A stretch of 64,000 nt of DNA from Argyresthia goedartella (Eukaryota > Arthropoda > Insecta > Lepidoptera > Argyresthiidae): positions 16,943,201 to 17,007,200 of the forward strand of contig OX463835.1 of NCBI GenBank assembly GCA_949825045.1, in the 5' to 3' direction. Shown here in pieces: positions 21,291 to 33,900 of the stretch. Position numbers and translations under genes: made by a program. The stretch's first letter is position 1, and each line of letters opens with the position of its first letter. Below the pieces are notes generated by a model. The model did not search any database and was not told the DNA's origin. It saw only the letters and a list, made by a program, of their open reading frames with translations.

Positions 21291-22569
21291 AAAGCATAGT
21301 TTGTAAGTGGTTTACGTTTTATTCCTGTATTAAAGTATTATATAATATAAAAAACCACATTAGGGTTTAATTTCGGCTAACGCCCCCCCCCCCCCCCCCC
21401 CCCGAAATTTAAGTATTTTCTTTAGGGAGTATTAAAGGTAAAAATTACATTGTTATATTTTAGTAGAAATACTTATATTGTCAACACCACGCGGGGGCGG
21501 GGTGCCTGTAGAATACCTAACTTTATTGTATACTTTAATTAATTATTAAAGTTATGTAAAAAATATTTAAAATGAGTTTTATTTCAATCACTTACTACCT
21601 ATAGTAGGGACAAGTAGGTGTTTAAAATAATGCCAACAAATGTTTGAAGTGACAGTTGTAAAAATTACTATGGCGTCAAAACCATATATTCCTTTTTAGG
21701 GTTCCGTACGCGTAAGACCTCGCTGTCAGTCAGCGGGCTGTATCTCGTGGATCCTAACAGGTTGAGTAATAATTTTGACTTTCACAGAAATGTGTGGATT
21801 TCCGTTGCGTTAAAGAGGGTTAAAAAAATAACGGGCTCGCCATACAAAGACGCTTATTTTGCGATTCCTTTTATTTTGCCGGCTTATATCTTATTATAGC
21901 CTAAATAAACGAGGGGTAAAGGATCACAATCAAACAAATGCATCAATTGGATTCCCACTCTCATTATATGCTCGAAATTCCTCATCGGAAGCACGGCAAA
22001 TAGCGTAGCTTTCTGCTTTGTCCCTAATTTAAGGTGCCCATAGTATTTGGAGAGAATTGACCACTTTTCAGTACCTCTAACCCTCTTTTTTATAACTGCC
22101 CATATTGTACACATATTTCATTGTTTTCTTAATATGACTCCTTTTTGATTTATTTTAATTTTATTATTATACAAATATGATGTACAACATAACAGGTTGG
22201 GACCCAAAAAGCCGCACAAAAAATAAAATACAAATACAATGACGATATCATTTTACAACTAATAGATAACATTTCGAGTTCAGTTTCATACGATTAAATT
22301 AAATTCAGTAGTATGTTAAGTTTATAGAAAATTTCAATTAAATGTCAATGTAAAATAAATCCAAGGACGATACTTTCGCTCATTCATGTGGAAGACCATT
22401 GCCCTATGTTGCACAGTCGGATAGAAAATGAATTTGAGGATCAGTCAGATATTACTTACGAAGATATTTGTTTTTTAAATGTTGTCACTTGTCCTACGTA
22501 AACAGCCAGAAATAGGTAGTCAGTATTAGAGGTATCATATGTGAGGTGTTTTTTCTGGAAATATGTAGG

Positions 22570-22717
22570 TACAATACGATTAAAATCAGTTAGATTCGGC
22601 TTTTCTCGGATATCATCGCCTAAATCCGATCTCTCTCTCTCTCTCTCTCTCTCTCTAGTGAGATGAGGGATTCACGACAATTTCCGAGGTTCGTTAACTA
22701 ATTTTAATCGTATTGTA
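22570..22717. repeat. TA-flanked MITE with an internal (CT)n tract
   Basis: The TIR caatacgattaaaatcagtt at the left matches aactaattttaatcgtattg at the right, and both ends are bordered by TA. The centre holds (ct)n and gattcacgacaatttccgag. A longer inverted copy with a (ga)n tract is at 49799-49995. Tc1/mariner-type ends. Confidence 0.75.
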
Positions 22718-23009
22718 CTTCATCACAACTTCGTATATTCTCGGGATAGGCCTATAGTCACATACTGCTGTTTGTACTTCATCACAACTTCGTATATTCT
22801 CGGGATAGGCCTATAGTCACATACTGCTGTTTGTACTTCATCACAACTTCGTATATTCTCGGGATAGGCCTATAGTCACATACTGCTGTTTGTACTTCAT
22901 CACAACTTCGTATATTCTCGGGATAGGCCTATAGTCACATACTGCTGTTTGTACTTCATCACAACTTCGTATATTCTCGGGATAGGCCTATAGTCACATA
23001 CTGCTGTTT
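22715..23009 (+). repeat. Tandem array, 59-bp unit, 5 copies
   Basis: The unit starts gtacttcatcacaacttcgt at 22715, 22774, 22833, 22892 and 22951 and ends tcacatactgctgttt. Copies look identical. The array begins exactly at the right end of the neighbouring MITE. Confidence 0.9.
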
Positions 23010-23589
23010 TTAGTTCGTTAATAATCTTTTGTTGGTTAAACGAAGTAAAATCAGGAAACACATTGGTGTTGGCTTACCCTTGTTACGGTTTGATTGTCTC
23101 TATTCCAAGACGATATGCCTTTGCAATCACTATTATGGCATCGACTTAATGGAAATGTTCTCTTTCCGCAACGAGTGTTTGTATCCAAGCCTCCAGAGAT
23201 ATTTTCCTCCATTCCTACCTTGTCCGATCTGCAGCCATCTCCAGCTCTGCCCGGTCTGAGCTAACCACGGCGGCCTCTTTATTGTACCCTGCAGTGGGTA
23301 GGTGTAGGCGGATTGATGATGATATGATGATAAAAATCACTCAATAGATAATATTGAGTAATATTTAAATATTATTATTTTTCTTTTATTTCAAAAAGAT
23401 ATGTACAGCGTTAATTTTATATCTTATATGGTTAAACATTTCTTTACAAAAGTCCAATCCAGTCAATTCAACTTACTAACCCGCTTTCTTTCGATTTTTT
23501 TTGGGGAAAAATTATTCATCTTCGTTAGCTGACGTAACCTTGTAACGGAATAGTGTTCTACAATAAATAATTTCTTCAGAGCCTCGCCA

Positions 23590-23820
23590 GACCAAAATTA
23601 CTCTCGCTCAGTCCTTTCTTCTTCCCCTCATTGGTTACGCTGATTTTTGCTGGGTCGGTGCAAATGAAGAACAACTGAACAAACTCGAACGACTTCAAAA
23701 TCTCAGGATTCGGTTCATCTTCGGACTGCGCAAGTATGACCACGTATCTCAGCATCGCAGGGAGTTGAAGTGGCTACCGATTCGGCTTCGACGGGACTCG
23801 GTCAGAGTGTCGATAAGTAT
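23590..23820 (+). pseudogene. LINE reverse transcriptase C-terminal relic
   Basis: Reads ..LAQSFLLPLIGYADFCWVGA then NEEQLNKLERLQNLRIRFIF and GLRKYDHVSQHRRELKWLPI. N---L-KLQN--IRFI-GLRK-DHVS----L-WLPI is typical of the region after the RT domain in jockey/CR1-like LINEs. Upstream and downstream parts are lost. Confidence 0.7.
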
Positions 23821-24499
23821 ATCTCGAAATCGGTGAGGTGCACGAGGAAAATGTTCAAAACCAAAAGTGATGGCAAAGAGAAGTTACACGATTCCTAAGT
23901 AAAAAAAAATAGTTAAAAAAATACTTTTACAATTTTTTTTAGTTGCTGGACTGACTCGTCAGCCTTATTTTTAAGTCTTATAAAAAAAAAAGTTTTTTTG
24001 GGATTTCTTTTTTTTGCCCCCATAGCTACGCTACACATTGCCCAGGTTGTCTAAAAGCAAAAAATAAATTAAGTATTTTTTTATTTGGCGCCCCCTTATC
24101 TACACTCCAACCGTCGGGCGGGGACGCCCAAGAAGGTCCTATATAGACCAAATCGGCTATTTGTTAGTGAAGGGGCAAAAACGAAGTACCCGTAACCGGC
24201 GAGCTTGCATGAAGACTTATGAATGTTGAGGAAGCGAGAGATGTATGCCAGGATCGTAGCAGGTGAAGGTCTTTGGTCTCTGCCTACCCCTCTTCCGGGA
24301 AATAGGCGTGAGCATATGTAATGTTTGACGTAGATACCTCACACATTTTTGAAGTTATGACCTACTAACCAGTTTGAGGGAGGAAAATAGATCTTTTTAA
24401 TTAATTAAATTTATGCTATTCATGCTCGAAATGAGATCCTTGGTTCGAGTCCGTCTTTGGACTTCTGTGGTCGTGATTTTGAGCATCATTTCATGTTTA

Positions 24500-24700
24500 A
24501 TGGTGTCGAAATCCATTCTTATTTTTTAAATCAACTCTTCTTTGTGTTGATGGCTACGTTGGAATAAACCAGTTCTTTGGCTCTGCCCCACTGCACAAAA
24601 TAGTCCATTGGGGTCAGGTCTGGTGAACGAGCAGCCCAAGGAATAGGCCCGTCGCTGCCGATCCAGCACTTGGGAAAACAGTCGTCAATATCATTTTAAA
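24500..24700 (-). pseudogene. mariner-like transposase C-terminal relic
   Basis: On the - strand, ..DCFPKCWIGSDGPIPWAARS then PDLTPMDYFVQWGRAKELVY. The W-ARSPDLTP-DYF--G--K--VY pattern matches the end of the catalytic domain in insect DDE transposase-like genes. No intact N-terminal part is seen. Confidence 0.6.
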
Positions 24701-25966
24701 GAAGCAATGAGAAAATTTGTGAAATAGGAAACGACAGAGTAAAATTGTGAAAAACATACATTTGCAAAATTCGCAAATATATCACAAAGTTAAGACTTCT
24801 ACATTGCCTAATTCGCAAAACTCAGGTTTTCACGCCAGCAATTCAAGTCTATTGGCTCCTATTTCGCAACTTCTTTTGTTATTTTCGCAATGGTTTTGTC
24901 TGAGTGCAGCATGTCTCCACAGGTTGAGTTTGTTAAGACGCGCCGATGTTGCAGCAGCCTCCAGCCTGCCTGATTCACCTGTTTTCATTATTATAATGCA
25001 TATACCTACTTGAATTTTACTGTGTCTTATAAAAGGTGGTCTGAAAAGAAGAGAGGTGATTTTTTCGTTCTTTGAAGAAAAATTGACTAGATTTCGATTT
25101 GTTAACGTAAAAATTTGAAGGCGAAAACTCTCTGGTACACCTCGTTAAAACAAAAATGCAAGAATACTTTATTGTATTGTTTATTGCAGTGAATAACGGT
25201 ATAACATAGGTGCATAAAATTTACAATCGTAGGCATATCAAACTTTTTAAATGTGAAGGGTTAAGAAATGGGCCCGCAGGTAAATAAAACATTTTATCTT
25301 AAATTTAATAACATATCATAGCGTCACGCCGTTTCACATACGGGGCGGCAGAGGCACAGATGTGCCCACGTTTAGCCAGTTTTTCGTTACTCCTGCGAGA
25401 CAGGGTGCTAGCCCATCGTCGCACGCAATGTTCTCTTATTGCAGACACTAGAAGAGTTTATTATAGTAAGTACAATGTACGAAGATAAAATAATAAAACG
25501 AATTCGTGCCTTGATCTTCTTTCAGCTGGGAGAGAACTGACCCTGGACTTTTGTGGGTATTTTAATTATAATAGGATTTAATAGTAGAATATGCATCAAG
25601 GGGATTGATTTCCGCCAAGAGTTTTTATGCAATTAATATTTTTGAAAATAAATTAATAATTTTACGATAAATCAACCATATTGATAAACCAAACAACAAA
25701 TTTTATCATTTTTTCATCAAATTATATTTGATGAAGTAATGGTTACTACACCTTAACTTGTCTATTTCAAAACATTTTTTTTATACGCTGTTGAGCGGTT
25801 TTGCTCCAAGTGTGTTAAAAAACCTCGTCTGAAATCGTGCATCGTGTGCATTCATTATACCCCCTCGGCTACACCGGCACCTCGTAAGTAATAACCAATT
25901 AACACAGTTGTATCATGTTCTATTACAAATAAAATGATAAAATCGAGAAGGTAACATTCAGATGGG

Positions 25967-27986
25967 TTAGGTTAGAATCTTACTAAATTCTACCTTGTCT
26001 ATGCCAGCATAAAGACACAAGTTCGATTTAGCGATCATCCTGTAGGAATCCTCATCAACTTGGACAGTCAATAGAATATAATCCTCGCCTCTTTTCTCCT
26101 CCAACACATCCCAGTTATTTGTTACAATTCTATCATTATAGAGCTCTAATCTTTTGAAGACATCTCTCGCGGTTTCGTCCAAAAATGAGTAAGCTTTTGC
26201 CGCCATTTTGATTTTATTTTTTGTTTTTTTTGATACCGTTACTAAAGCGTAAAAGTGTTTAAGTTTTTCATCGGGTATCAAAACTTTTTGGATGAAATCC
26301 TCTAACCATAGTGCTGATTTTTCGTCAAAGCATTTGTATGCAAGTACACCGTTATTTAAACCACAACATTTTAAATATGGCCTATTATTTTCATTTGTGC
26401 TTATTTCCTTTAACATCTCTCGCTGAATCTTTGCTGCTAAGGGTTTCTGCATCATTTTTGCTGGATAGCTTTCTGGTACTATTCCCAAAATTTCCTCTTC
26501 AGCAAAATATAGTTGTATTTTGGGTTTTTTTGGTGTTTGTGCTTCTGAGCTTTCTGAATCAAATCTGGACCTTTTGCCAGGACTTGAGTCTCTGACTTCT
26601 GTTATTATAGTATCATTAATTATCATTTTCTCTGTCTCTTTGCTTATATCTTGGTTGTCTTCATCCATTTTATTTCCATTAAATGTCTCTTTTTCAGTAG
26701 CATGCTGTGTGTTTAGGCCTAAATCGGTAGATTCATTAGCATTTGAGATTTCCTTGTTTAATTTCTTAATGCATTTTAAAGAATTTTCATCTACAACATT
26801 ATCAGTGTTAACATCAAGACTTTGGTTTGCCGCAATATTTGTTTGTGTTTCTCCTCTTGACACAGATTCACCCATAATTTCCTGATTATTAACTAAATTG
26901 GTTATCTCATTATCAACCCGTATAAGTTTGTCATTTACGCTATTTGTTATTATTTCACCTGCGATAAGCTTTGCGTTCGATATCCGTGTATTAGTACCAT
27001 CATTTTCGTCGGTGACATTATCAGTGGCCACTTCATTTTCTAAAACATTTGAATGCACTAAACTTTCCTCTGCAATAGACTTCACGTTTATTACTCGAAT
27101 TTGCAGTACATTTATATTTCTTTTAACTTCATTTTCAAAGGCGATATGGGAAACTTCGTCACTTTCATTACTTGCCGTAAGATGTGCCATAGGTTTTTCT
27201 GTGATAGATTGTAATATACCATTGGAATTATCTTCTTCTTTTCTGATTCGCCCTTTACCTAACTCGATGCTATTTTCATGAACATCACTGTTTTGTAATA
27301 ATGATTCTTCGGAGATTATTTCTAATATATCATCGCCATTTTCTTCACCACTTACGGCGATATCTTCAGAACCAGTTTGAACTTTAAGACATGTATTGCT
27401 CAATGCACCATCTACTCTGTCAATTCTAGCGTCATTTATATCAGACGGTATCTTTACATCAACACCATTTTCTAAACTTAAATCAATAAATTCACCACCT
27501 TTAGAATTGGCATTCAGACATTCTCTTCCAACTTCAATTTGTCTCTGCATTTCAACACTGTCATCATCTTCAGAAATGGAATCTACTTCGCTGACATCAT
27601 CCATAGTTATCACTTTGGTAATATTACCACTGGAAATTAACCTATTCTCATTTACAACTGATTTCACGTCATCACTATCCTCATTTATATCATAAATAGA
27701 ACAATCACTAAAATTGCCATCTATCTCACTATCACCTTTCTTGTCAATGTAAATATGACACATTGATTCAACACTAGTATTATCGTCATCATCACTATCC
27801 GAGCTTACGTTAAAATCTTCAGAATCTGATATAGTGACTACATCATCGTCATCACATATTTTTCTGAGACGGTCAGTTCTTCTTCTTATGTTGCATTCTT
27901 CAATATTAATGTTATTATTCACATTTTCGGAATCATTTCTGTTGGATGTGTTGTTGATCTTTTCTTTCTTGAGAAGGGTGAATTTC
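25967..27986 (-). CDS. G-patch gene exon 9: acidic region and DUF4780-like C-terminus
   Basis: Acceptor tttattttag at 27987. The frame is already open at KFTLLKKEKINNTS, so the codon at 27922 (GTG) is not a start. Long Asp/Glu/Ser/Asn-rich disorder follows, with DDDDVVTISDSEDF near its start. A Lys/Arg cluster (PGKRSRFD.. PKKPK) comes next, then a folded C-terminal domain of about 174 residues with DUF4780-like features: two alpha/beta repeats, CFDEKSALWLEDF and VDEDSYRMI. DUF4780 is an arthropod-rich domain of unknown function. Confidence 0.82.
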
Positions 27987-30900
27987 CTAAAATAAATGAA
28001 AACAGTATTTTAGAGAAAATATAAAGTCTACTGAAGTTAGATGTAATATAGACTGTGTGACCTGAATAAATCCTTATTTATAACTAACTAGACCAACATG
28101 ACAATTGGTGGGTTCCCGCGTTTATGGTAGAAAAAATAAAGTGTTGCAGTCACAGTTGGTCAATTAATTCGTTACGATTAATAACCATTCCTATATTAAT
28201 TATTGATCGATCGATCGATTAATCGACGTGCCTACCTATTTTTCTAATTGAATTGATGTGTTCGATTTTACTGCATCGATTTTGACAATTTTACAACTAT
28301 GAAGCTCGCAACATTAAAAGTAAAAAACGGCGAATCCAACAGTCATGTTGGTTTAGTTGTATAAAAATCAGAGTTAAGGTATTTATGTGGCATGAATATT
28401 GTAACACCCGTAGACTAACAGTTTTCACGGAAACTTGCAAGTTCCAGAAATTTTGTAAGATGGCTTTTAAATTGACAAGTTTTCTGAAAGATTTAAGGAA
28501 ACTTATGCGGTGACTGAGGACCCTCCTCAGTACACTCGTATGATGAGTTTATCTTCTTATTTAAAAAAGGCTCGGCAAGTTGTAAGTTTCCGGGACCTGT
28601 ATGGTCAGGAAACCATTCGGCAGGACAGTTGGAAATCGAAGAGTTAAATGTACGCTAACTGGTAAGTTTGTGTTTTGTATGAATAATTGTACATGTAAAC
28701 ACCAGGGGCCCTATTCCGGTACACAATGACAGCTCCATGACAATTACATTACGATTACAGTCAACTTTAGATATCCAATATTTGGCGATTGGAGAATATT
28801 TATTTAGTCAGTTATGGTAAAAATTAAGCTAATTGGTAAGCGCAATAATTAAGTTAATCAACAAAGGCAATAGGATTACAAAATCGTCAGATATTGGATA
28901 TCTAAAGTTGACTGTATTCGTCATGTAATTGTCGTCAAGCAGAAAAGATGACCACGTGTTCTTCAAGGAAGTTTAGACATTGATGTTGGTGCCACTGTTT
29001 TTTTTGAAGTTCCTACGGTCGAGCCCGGGCTACAAAACGATAACAATCTTACCGGTTAAAAAGTTATAGAAAAACGTCAAGAACTACATACACTGCGTAG
29101 GAACCTCAGCTGGCGTTATAAGTGACTGGCTTCCAAGAAAAATGTAGTTCAGCAAGTTCAAGGAATACAGTTAACTAATGAAATACCTGATGTTATATGT
29201 CAATAAGAAGGATAGTCTCAGGTTTATCTCCGTTCGGTAAACAGAGATTTAGGAAGTGCAACTGTCTATCTGCAAAAGTCAACTTCAAGCATTCGGTGTG
29301 GAACGATTAAAGGTGCGTGCAAAAAAATAAAGTTCTCTGCAATTCAAAATGTCATCGCTCTTCATGTAGTCAAAATAACTGAAGAACTTTAAATAAAACC
29401 GCTACTGATTACTGATAATACATTGTACGATTATAGTAATGGTTTTGGAGTTTTACCAAGTGTTTTTGTTTGTTCTGAGATACAAATCTCATCATATCTC
29501 AACTATTTACAACAACATATAACAACTTTTATTATATGTTTGGATATGTTTCCTTGTATGACTAGTAATATGTAAGAACCCTAGATTTATTTGAAGTGTT
29601 TACTGGAAGAGTTCCAACACGTGTAATACGTACCAGGGTAATAAAGTTCTTTCCTATAAAAGCTTCATCATCTAAACCGCTACTTATGATACCGTGTATG
29701 GTTCAAGTAATTGTTTTGGGCTTTATGTTCTAAGGTTACCTTGTTTTATTTTTATTCATTATTATATTCTACGGTGAATTTCCTAATATTGTTTATCTAC
29801 AGACACATAAACCCTCTCTCTATAATGAGTTCAAAAACCCCTTTTTACGACCAGCCTAAAGATAAATTTTATTTATACGGAGAACAGGTGAGTGGTAATA
29901 ATACTAAGATATTAAAAGGCTTGTTTAAACGATTACAAAAAATTCGAAATGACTGCCAGAATTAGTAAATGATCACCAAATTGTGTTTGGATAAATAAAT
30001 GATCACCAAACTTCTTTTTATGTTTTTTTTGTACTTACGTTTATTTTTTTAGAATTTTTGCTGATCTGTTTACCTTAACATGTTGCCTTTTCCCTTTACC
30101 TAAGCTACCGCAGTATTTTTCCGTGATATTTTCTGCAACTTTTGGTGATCATTTACCCATTTTGGGTGAGAAAGAACCATATTAAAACATGAAAGATTGA
30201 AGTTACTCAGTCCCTATGGACTTTTTTCACTAATATATGTACAGAAGACTGTTCTGTCAGAACACATTTCTTATCTGTGAAAATGTTATTATCGCTTCAT
30301 AATAACATCTAATTCGATTTTCTTATTACATTAAAAATTCGAACATCTGTGAAAAACAAAGCGATTTGATTTGACATTAATTATAATATCAGTCGAGTTG
30401 ACGTTCTATTCTAAATTGAATGTCAATGCCGCAATGCCGGTCGTAACAAGCGGTGCCTGAACACATCATAGAGAGCTTTTGATGTGTGTAGATAAAGCAG
30501 TGTACGTAAATGTACATAATAAGATATTATAACACTCGTGTGATGTTATTATGAAAACCCACACTCGTATTTTAATGCCTATCATTATGTACCACTCACA
30601 CTACTATTAATGTAACTCTAGTAATATGTAAGAACCCTAGATTTATTTGAAGTGTCTACTGGTAGAGTTACAAAACATGTCATATATACCAGGGTAAAAA
30701 GCATTTTCCAATTAAATCTTCATCATTTTAGATAGCTTTATCAAAAGAACATGTTTTGGTTTGAATATTCGTATAAAGTGTGTTTGGTTTCAATACTTTA
30801 CTATGTTAGATTACAAATAAACGTTGAAGGATTTCAAGCCTTTCAACTCAATCCTTTCAACATCTGATCTGGCATTTACATGTAAGTATTCATACACAAC

Positions 30901-33900
30901 ACAAACTAACACTCTGTAACAAAATTGACAAATCAGCGTATATTTAACTCTTCTATTTACAACTTGTAATTTTCGTATTATGTCAGAAACAAACTCATCT
31001 TACAAGTGTATTCAGTCACCTCATAACTTTCCTTAAATCTGTCAGGAAACATGTCAATTTAAAAGCCGTCTTACAAATTTCCGGACTCTTGCAAGTTTCC
31101 ATGAAACTTACAAGTCGATGGGTATTACAACATTCCTGCGACAAGTGATCTAGCATATGCTGGTAAGTAAATAAAGTCAAGTAGCCTCGAATTCGAGTGA
31201 AGGTATGATTCCGAACTTTGGCAGATGAAAGTCTGAAATCTCTGACATGCACGCGTCACTACAGGCCTGTCACTGTACTGGGGACAGAGCGACTCTGCTG
31301 CTGCTGCATTGCTGCCGAGACACCGTAGGGTGATATGGTCGATCTATGGTAGAAAGGATCAGTCGATCATGTCAATCGACAGTTTCTATTACACCAATCG
31401 ATCGACGTCGATCGATGGCAGAATGGAATAGTCAACGTCGATCGATGTTTAAGAGATTTCAATATCACTGTAACTCATTCGAAAAGCATCCGAAAAACCG
31501 CTAAAAATGTCGTGAATGAAATGAGCGATCTCTAGTTCTAAACATCAGTCGCATTCAGTCTTCTGGGTTGGCTTCTTTGTAAAATTTCTGGAGATACTTA
31601 CTGATGGAAATAGATCAGCCAAACCTATCACACCAGTCGATCAACAGTTTCTGTTATACCAATCGATTTACGTCGATCGATTGGTGGAATAGCACCCTTA
31701 AATCTACGAATAAGGTACATTATTGTATGGGGACTAGAGTGCTTCCGAGTTCGGATACTCCACGATACTGGCTCAAGATGAGTTGATGGACTGGTGTTGG
31801 TCTAATGTCTACCCCTCCCACAGTAGTCCAATGAAGAGAGACAAAAATTACATTTGCTACGTATATGTAAATATCTACAGTAATAAAGAAATTTTGACTT
31901 GACCTGAGTGGCCCACTCGACTAACAGAAGTTTTAAAATTTGGCCTGTGCCAAGTAGTAGTCTGTGTTTTAATACTTGATATAAGTAGTTAACAAGAATA
32001 GCGGATCTACTTACCAATGTCTCTCTGTTGACAATCTGTGTACAGGTCTGTATTAGTCAAAATAAGATTTTGCCTATTTTTTTAATTTAAAAGGTAAATT
32101 TAAAGCATTTTTCAGTGGTTATGAATGCACGAGTGCCTGTAACTTATTGTGGTAATCTAAGTTGCGAGATTCTCTCAGAATGTCGTGAAATATTTTCGAG
32201 TGATCGACATTACATATTAAAAATGAAAACTTGATTGCCTTACCTCCTTGTGGCACAAAAGACTATCTTCAGAATTGAGTCGGCGTTATTCCAGATATCC
32301 TCCATTAGCATGTTCTCAGTCCGCGTTGAATAACTACCTGCCAGTTAAAATATATTTATTGTATCAATTTAATTTAAACTTAATAGTAGTTTATGTGACT
32401 GCTACATAATGGAGGGCATTAGTACTCGAGAGTGGGTTTATGAAACGAGCCGAAGGCGAGTTTCATAATAATATCACTCAAGAGCTTTAGTGCCTAATTA
32501 TGTACAGTTACATACACTAGTTTATCTACACTCATATCATAAACTCTCTTTGATGTGTTCAGGAACCGCATGTTTGACCGGCATTGTGTCATTGATCTTA
32601 ACTCTGCAGTTGTTTGGCTTGTTCAGTAGTACCAACTTCACAGACAAACTAGGGGCGGCAAGCGGGAGGGCGTCGGCGTTCGAAATTTGACTGTCGTAAT
32701 ATGTAGAAAATTTACACATTATGGTCATAATATACAAATTTTCAGATAAGATATGAGTTTTTACCAAATAGTTTTACATTAAGCTGGTATTAACGTGCGG
32801 TTTTTAGACGCAGTAAAGAGGGTTTATGATACGTGTGTAGATAAAATAAAATTATTATGACGGCGTCTGCAGTGTTGCAGCCGAGGTTGTGCTTCCCAAG
32901 CGAAAGGTCCCGGGTTCGAATCCCGGCTGGGGAGGAAGACACAAAATCCCCAGTTTTTGGATGTTTACATGTTTGTGACGTAGGTAGATGTTTCTGATTC
33001 CCACGACACGGGATATCCTAAACACTTATTAATATGCTTACAGCTAGGTGATGCCGATGAAGTATCATTTACCGGAGATAACGTCACCCTCCTTCTGGTG
33101 CAGTTGGATAAAAAGTATCCTGTATGTTAATCTAACTCAATGCTAAATTTCATTCAAATCCGTTCAGCCGATTTAGCATGATTGAGGCACAAACGCACAA
33201 ACATCAAAACATCGCTACTTTCACATTAAAATATTTGTAGAACTAGACCAACATCCATCACAGTAGGTGGGTTGCCTCTTTATGGCAGTTTTTTTTGTGT
33301 TGCATTCACAGTTGGCCAATTCATTCGTTACGATGATTCGAACATTTCGAATCGACGGACCTACCTATTTTTCTAATGGGATTCTTTCAGAACAGTTTTT
33401 TTTGATCCAACAGATGGCGCTGTAGACGCCCTGTTTTTGGTCATAGCGTAAATTATATGCTATGCAAAGAGATTCCATGATCTCAAATGATACGATGCTG
33501 AAAATACTGAACTTGACAGCTTTCAATAACAGGTTACATTCAGCCAGTACACAACCTTTTTACCGAACCTTCTTTCAGTGGCCTCACTGAAAGAAGGTTC
33601 GATAACCTGTAACCTGTTATTGAAAGCTGTCAAGTTCAGTTTGTTCAGCTTCGTTCGGTAGGTTGACTCCTAACGTAGAATCCCTGTGTGTTTGTGCCTT
33701 AATCACGGTAAAACGGCTGAACAGATTTGAATGAAATTTAGCAAGGAGATAGTTTGTGAGCTAGATTAACATATAGGATACTTTTAATCCGACTGCACCA
33801 GAAGGATGGTAACGTTATCTCGGTAAATGATAATTCCTAGGGACACGTAGATGACCTCGCGTCATCTAGTCGTCGTATTCATGATGAAGTAAGATAAAAA

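Larger units (their letters stand above)
20451..25966. other. Convergent intergenic region between antizyme and the G-patch gene
   Basis: Antizyme 3' UTR first, then repeats: a C-homopolymer (21382-21404), family B scrap (21697-21770), a MITE (22570-22717), a 59-bp tandem array and LINE/transposase relics. 24740-25966 is AT-rich with no recognised feature. No gene is supported. Confidence 0.6.

Noticed and set aside
22715..23009. CRISPR-like array
   Set aside because: Repeat units abut with no unique spacers, in an animal genome. Simple tandem repeat.
25967..27922. 651-aa ORF as a single-exon gene starting at 27922
   Set aside because: The codon at 27922 is GTG, the frame is open upstream to a splice acceptor at 27987, and the phase matches exon 8. 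It is the last exon of a larger gene.
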